From contig PXSE01000067.1 in assembly GCA_003022905.1 (NCBI GenBank), forward strand, positions 1 to 6,281: a stretch of 6,281 nucleotides of DNA, given 5' to 3'. Each line of letters begins with the position of its first letter. Position 1 is the first letter of the stretch. Shown one piece after another: positions 4,601 through 6,281 of this stretch. The notes under the pieces were generated by a model. That model did no database searches and was not told where the DNA came from. It saw only the letters and a program-made list of their open reading frames with translations. The position numbers and the translations under genes are program-made. Origin of the DNA: Halobacteriales archaeon QS_9_68_42 (GTDB lineage: Archaea > Halobacteriota > Halobacteria > Halobacteriales > Haloarculaceae).

Positions 4601-5263
4601 TCAGCTGACCGAGAAGCCGCCGTCGACGACGAGGCCGTGGCCGGTGACGAACGAGGACCGCTCCGACAGCAGGAACGCGATGGCGTCGGCCACCTCCTCG
4701 GGTTCGCCGAGGCGTTTCAGCGGGTACTGTTTCGCGGCCTCCTCCTTGGCCGCCTCGGGGTCGTCCTTCGAGTCGAAGTACTGGTTGCCGAGCGGCGTCT
4801 CGATGAAGCCGGGACAGACGGCGTTCGCCCGGACGCCGTCGCGGCCGGCCTCGGCGGCCACCGCCCGCGTGAAGTTCAACACCGCACCCTTGGTCAGCGA
4901 GTACACCGACTGGCGGGCCATCCCGAGAAACGACGCCAGCGACCCGACGTTGACGATGGCGCCCGACTCCTGCTCCTTGAGGTGGGGTAGCGTCGCCTGA
5001 CAGCCGTTCCAGACGCCGCGCAGGTTCACGTCGACGACGTACTCGAATGTCGTGTCGGTGACGTTCTCGACGGTGGCCGGCGGGTGGCCGACGCCGGCGT
5101 TGTTGACGACGCCGTCGAGGCCGTACTCGTCGACGGCCGTCTCGACGACCGCGTCGAACTCCTCGGCGTCGGTCACGTCGAGATGGTGGAAGACGGCGTC
5201 GCCGCCCGCCTCCTTGATGGCGGCGACGGTCTCCTCGCCGCCGTCGTCGTTGATGTCCGTCAT
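4601..5263 (-). CDS. Short-chain dehydrogenase/reductase (SDR) homologue lacking its N-terminal Rossmann motif
   Basis: The 220 residues match a classical SDR from the end of the second beta strand onward. They include the acidic residue after that strand (MTDIND, Asp3), HLDVTD (27-32), NNAG (54-57) and the active-site Asn80 in VDVNLRG. Ser108 in VNVGSL, Tyr121 and Lys125 in YSLTK, PGFIETPLG (151-159) and a C-terminal VDGGFSVS follow. The tetrad Asn-Ser-Tyr-Lys is thus complete. What is missing is the first beta strand and TGxxxGIG loop that hold the NAD(P) pyrophosphate; classical SDRs run about 250 residues and this one is some 35-40 short. No in-frame upstream sequence restores it. The ATG at 5263 replaces what is usually a Val just before Thr-Asp, and a TATA-like box sits about 26 bases upstream. 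It may be a 5'-deleted pseudogene or a truncated gene under a new promoter. The substrate is unknown. Confidence 0.8.
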   Translation of the reverse strand: MTDINDDGGEETVAAIKEAGGDAVFHHLDVTDAEEFDAVVETAVDEYGLDGVVNNAGVGHPPATVENVTDTTFEYVVDVNLRGVWNGCQATLPHLKEQESGAIVNVGSLASFLGMARQSVYSLTKGAVLNFTRAVAAEAGRDGVRANAVCPGFIETPLGNQYFDSKDDPEAAKEEAAKQYPLKRLGEPEEVADAIAFLLSERSSFVTGHGLVVDGGFSVS

Positions 5264-5284
5264 GGACGTACGATGGTAGGATGA

Positions 5285-5292
5285 TACATAAA
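5285..5292 (-). promoter_or_regulatory. TATA-like box of the truncated SDR gene
   Basis: On the minus strand this reads TTTATGTA, within the A/T-rich stretch 5281-5292, centred about 26 bases before the ATG at 5263. It is well placed for a leaderless transcript, which argues that the truncated gene may be expressed from this ATG. Confidence 0.6.
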
Positions 5293-5376
5293 CCCTTGAT
5301 AACGTCTGACAGAGCCGATGCCCGTACCGCCAACACGGGGCCAGAAGATTCATGTGCCCGCGACTGGAAGAATCAG

Positions 5377-5396
5377 GTGCACCCGTTTGGGTGCAT
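5377..5396 (-). other. Hairpin containing a seven-codon mini-ORF, beside a G-run tract
   Basis: TGCACCC (5378-5384) and GGGTGCA (5389-5395) form a 7-bp stem with a GTTT loop, extended by a G-T pair. On the minus strand the same bases begin with ATG at 5396 and read MHPNGCT, then TGA at 5373-5375. The runs GGGG, GGGGGG and GGGG (5412-5397, separated by single T) lie immediately upstream on that strand. A transcript starting near 5416 would begin with this tract. Whether the peptide is translated is pure speculation. Confidence 0.3.
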
Positions 5397-5438
5397 CCCC
5401 ACCCCCCACCCCGCTTTCGAGCGCCGGCCGCCGGCCGT

Positions 5439-5446
5439 ATCTTAAA
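5439..5446 (-). promoter_or_regulatory. Orphan TATA-like box
   Basis: The minus strand reads TTTAAGAT within ATTTAAGATA, an isolated A/T-rich island in a very GC-rich stretch. A transcript about 26 bases downstream would start near 5416 and run through the G-run tract and hairpin toward the SDR gene. The plus-strand reading (TCTTAAAT) is also possible but leads to no gene. It may serve a small RNA or a leader transcript. Confidence 0.35.
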
Positions 5447-5590
5447 TCCCCCAGCGACCGCCTTCAGCCGTTCTCTCCAGCTCGTCAGCCCGGTACCGGC
5501 GGGGCAACGACGGCGCACGAGAACGTACCGACGCTGTCGGGGTGCGGCGTCGAAAGAAGGACGCGAGTCGTACGGTTGCCGTCCGTCTCC

Positions 5591-5672
5591 ATAATGGTTG
5601 CTGTAACTGTTTACCGGTACGACCGCACGAAAGCGTGCGGTCGATCTGCTAATGACTTACAGCAACCACTAT
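5591..5672 (-). repeat. 82-bp imperfect palindrome, element B of a dispersed repeat family
   Basis: It has the same length and pairing plan as element A at 2819-2900. The outer stem pairs 5591-5606 with 5657-5672 (15 of 16 pairs, one A-C mismatch). After an internal loop, TTA (5611-5613) pairs with TAA (5650-5652) and further partial pairs follow. The tip is a perfect 10-bp stem, CGACCGCACG (5620-5629) with CGTGCGGTCG (5634-5643), capped by AAAG. Its reverse complement matches A at 71 of 82 positions, against 62 of 82 in direct alignment, so I place it on the minus strand relative to A. Its final base is shared with the TGA stop codon of the aconitase gene. It may act as a 3'-end structure for the aconitase mRNA or be a mobile palindromic element. 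Confidence 0.85.
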
Positions 5673-6281
5673 CAGTCGTCGGCGGGCGCGGCGCCGGCAC
5701 CGTCCTCGTGCTGCTTTTTGACGTGCGGCAACTTGCCGCCGCTTGCGAGGATGCGGCGCTCGCGCTCGGAGGCGTCCAGCGTCGCGGTGAGTTCCCACTC
5801 GTCGTCGACGCGGACGGTGAACTCCTCCTGACCGGAGGAGACGGCCTCGGCGACGTCGTCGACGATCTCGATGTCGTCGCCCTGTTCGATGCGCTCGTAG
5901 TCGGCCGCGTCGATCCGCAGCGGGATGAGGCCGAAGTTGAACAGGTTCGCCTTGTGGATACGGGCGAAGCTCTGCGCCAGCACGCCCCGCACGCCGAGGT
6001 ACATCGGACACAGCGCGGCGTGCTCCCGGGAGGAGCCCTGGCCGTAGTTCTCCCCGGCGACGAGGAAGCCGCCGTCGCTCTCGAGGGCGCGCTCGGCGAA
6101 GGAGTCGTCGACCCGCGACAGCGTGAACTCGCTCAGCTTGGGGATGTTCGACCGGTACATCAGGATGTCCTGGGTCGCCGGAATGATGTGGTCGGTCGTG
6201 ATGTTGTCCGCCATCTTCAACAGCGCCGGCCCCGAGAGCTCGGCGCCGAGGGGGTCCCTCAGCGGCACGTCACCGATGTTG
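5672..6281 (-). CDS. Aconitate hydratase, C-terminal swivel domain (runs off the right edge)
   Basis: The last 202 residues of an aconitase-superfamily protein are visible, reading in from the right edge at NIGDV. The swivel-domain signatures are all present: DNITTDHIIPA, then FLVAGENYGQGSSREHAAL, whose SSRE holds the Ser and Arg known as catalytic and substrate-binding in aconitase, then YLGVRGVLAQSFARIHKANL and FNFGLIPL. The swivel domain closes over the iron-sulphur domain, which is upstream outside the window. The enzyme interconverts citrate and isocitrate in the TCA cycle. The length of this end and the unbroken fusion to upstream sequence argue for a monomeric aconitase rather than a separate LeuD-type small subunit, though only the missing part could settle it. 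The C-terminal tail is acidic (GAGAAPADD). The stop codon overlaps element B by one base; the promoter lies outside. Confidence 0.92.
   Translation of the reverse strand, partial: NIGDVPLRDPLGAELSGPALLKMADNITTDHIIPATQDILMYRSNIPKLSEFTLSRVDDSFAERALESDGGFLVAGENYGQGSSREHAALCPMYLGVRGVLAQSFARIHKANLFNFGLIPLRIDAADYERIEQGDDIEIVDDVAEAVSSGQEEFTVRVDDEWELTATLDASERERRILASGGKLPHVKKQHEDGAGAAPADD

Larger units (their letters stand above)
5264..5590. other. 327-bp intergenic region with a promoter-like box, G-run tract and hairpin but no gene
   Basis: No convincing coding region is present; an 80-codon plus-strand ORF and a minus-strand extension of the SDR frame both lack protein-like composition. The region does hold, on the minus strand, the SDR TATA box, an out-of-frame GGTGIG-coding stretch at 5314-5331, a hairpin at 5377-5396, a G-run tract at 5397-5412 and a second TATA-like box at 5439-5446. 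From about 5450 to 5590 I see nothing specific before element B begins. Confidence 0.5.

Noticed and set aside
5264..5518. N-terminal extension of the SDR frame up to 5518
   Set aside because: The frame is open but the residues have no SDR character and no Rossmann motif. The TATA box at 5285-5292 and ATG at 5263 fit better, and the extension crosses promoter-like DNA.
5352..5594. Plus-strand 80-codon ORF before element B
   Set aside because: Its composition is not protein-like for a haloarchaeon (basic rather than acidic), and it runs into the palindromic element without a recognisable promoter.
2819..5672. Idea that elements A and B are terminal inverted repeats of one composite transposon
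   Set aside because: They are in opposite orientation, but the enclosed genes (membrane protein, peptidase, SDR) include no transposase or integrase, and I see no target-site duplication. The one-base overlap with a stop codon at each element is better explained locally.
1..6281. CRISPR array, tRNA, rRNA or insertion sequence
   Set aside because: I found no regularly spaced short repeats, no cloverleaf-type tRNA and no transposase-like reading frame.

Overview
The window looks like a chromosomal segment of a haloarchaeon (class Halobacteria). The base composition is very GC-rich and the proteins are strongly acidic. Two secreted proteins end in PGF-CTERM-type sorting tails. Several genes have an A/T-rich TATA-like box centred about 25-28 bases before the start codon and no Shine-Dalgarno sequence, which is the leaderless arrangement typical of this class. 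I cannot name the genus from the sequence alone.

Layout, left to right. (1) At 1-170, minus strand, lies the N-terminal DNA-binding part of a TetR-family regulator cut by the left edge, with a perfect 14-bp palindrome between its TATA box and its start codon. (2) Divergent from it, two tandem paralogous surface proteins (312-1448 and 1484-2725, plus strand) carry signal peptides and C-terminal sorting/anchor segments. They share near-identical DNA at both ends but differ in the middle. (3) An 82-bp imperfect palindrome (element A, 2819-2900) fills the space before two minus-strand genes: a 63-residue two-helix membrane protein and, upstream of it, an MccF-like S66 peptidase. (4) A 370-bp non-coding stretch holds a perfect 12-bp hairpin and degenerate AGCGAG-like text. 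(5) A short-chain dehydrogenase/reductase (SDR) homologue (4601-5263, minus) has the catalytic residues but lacks the first ~35-40 residues, including the glycine-rich NAD(P)-binding loop. (6) A 327-bp gap contains a promoter-like box, a G-run tract and a hairpin. (7) A second 82-bp palindrome (element B, 5591-5672) directly abuts the stop codon of (8) the C-terminal swivel domain of an aconitase, cut by the right edge.

The gene functions (regulator, surface proteins, peptidase, oxidoreductase, TCA-cycle enzyme) do not form one pathway. The most noteworthy structure is the pair of 82-bp elements. They are exactly equal in length and match at 71 of 82 positions when one is reverse-complemented (62 of 82 in direct alignment). 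Each overlaps by one base the TGA stop codon of a minus-strand gene. They look like members of a dispersed family of palindromic repeats, possibly acting at transcript 3' ends or mobilised as miniature elements. Other points of interest are the gene-conversion-like mosaic of the paralogue pair, the altered sorting motif in the second paralogue, and the N-terminally truncated SDR that still has a well-placed promoter.
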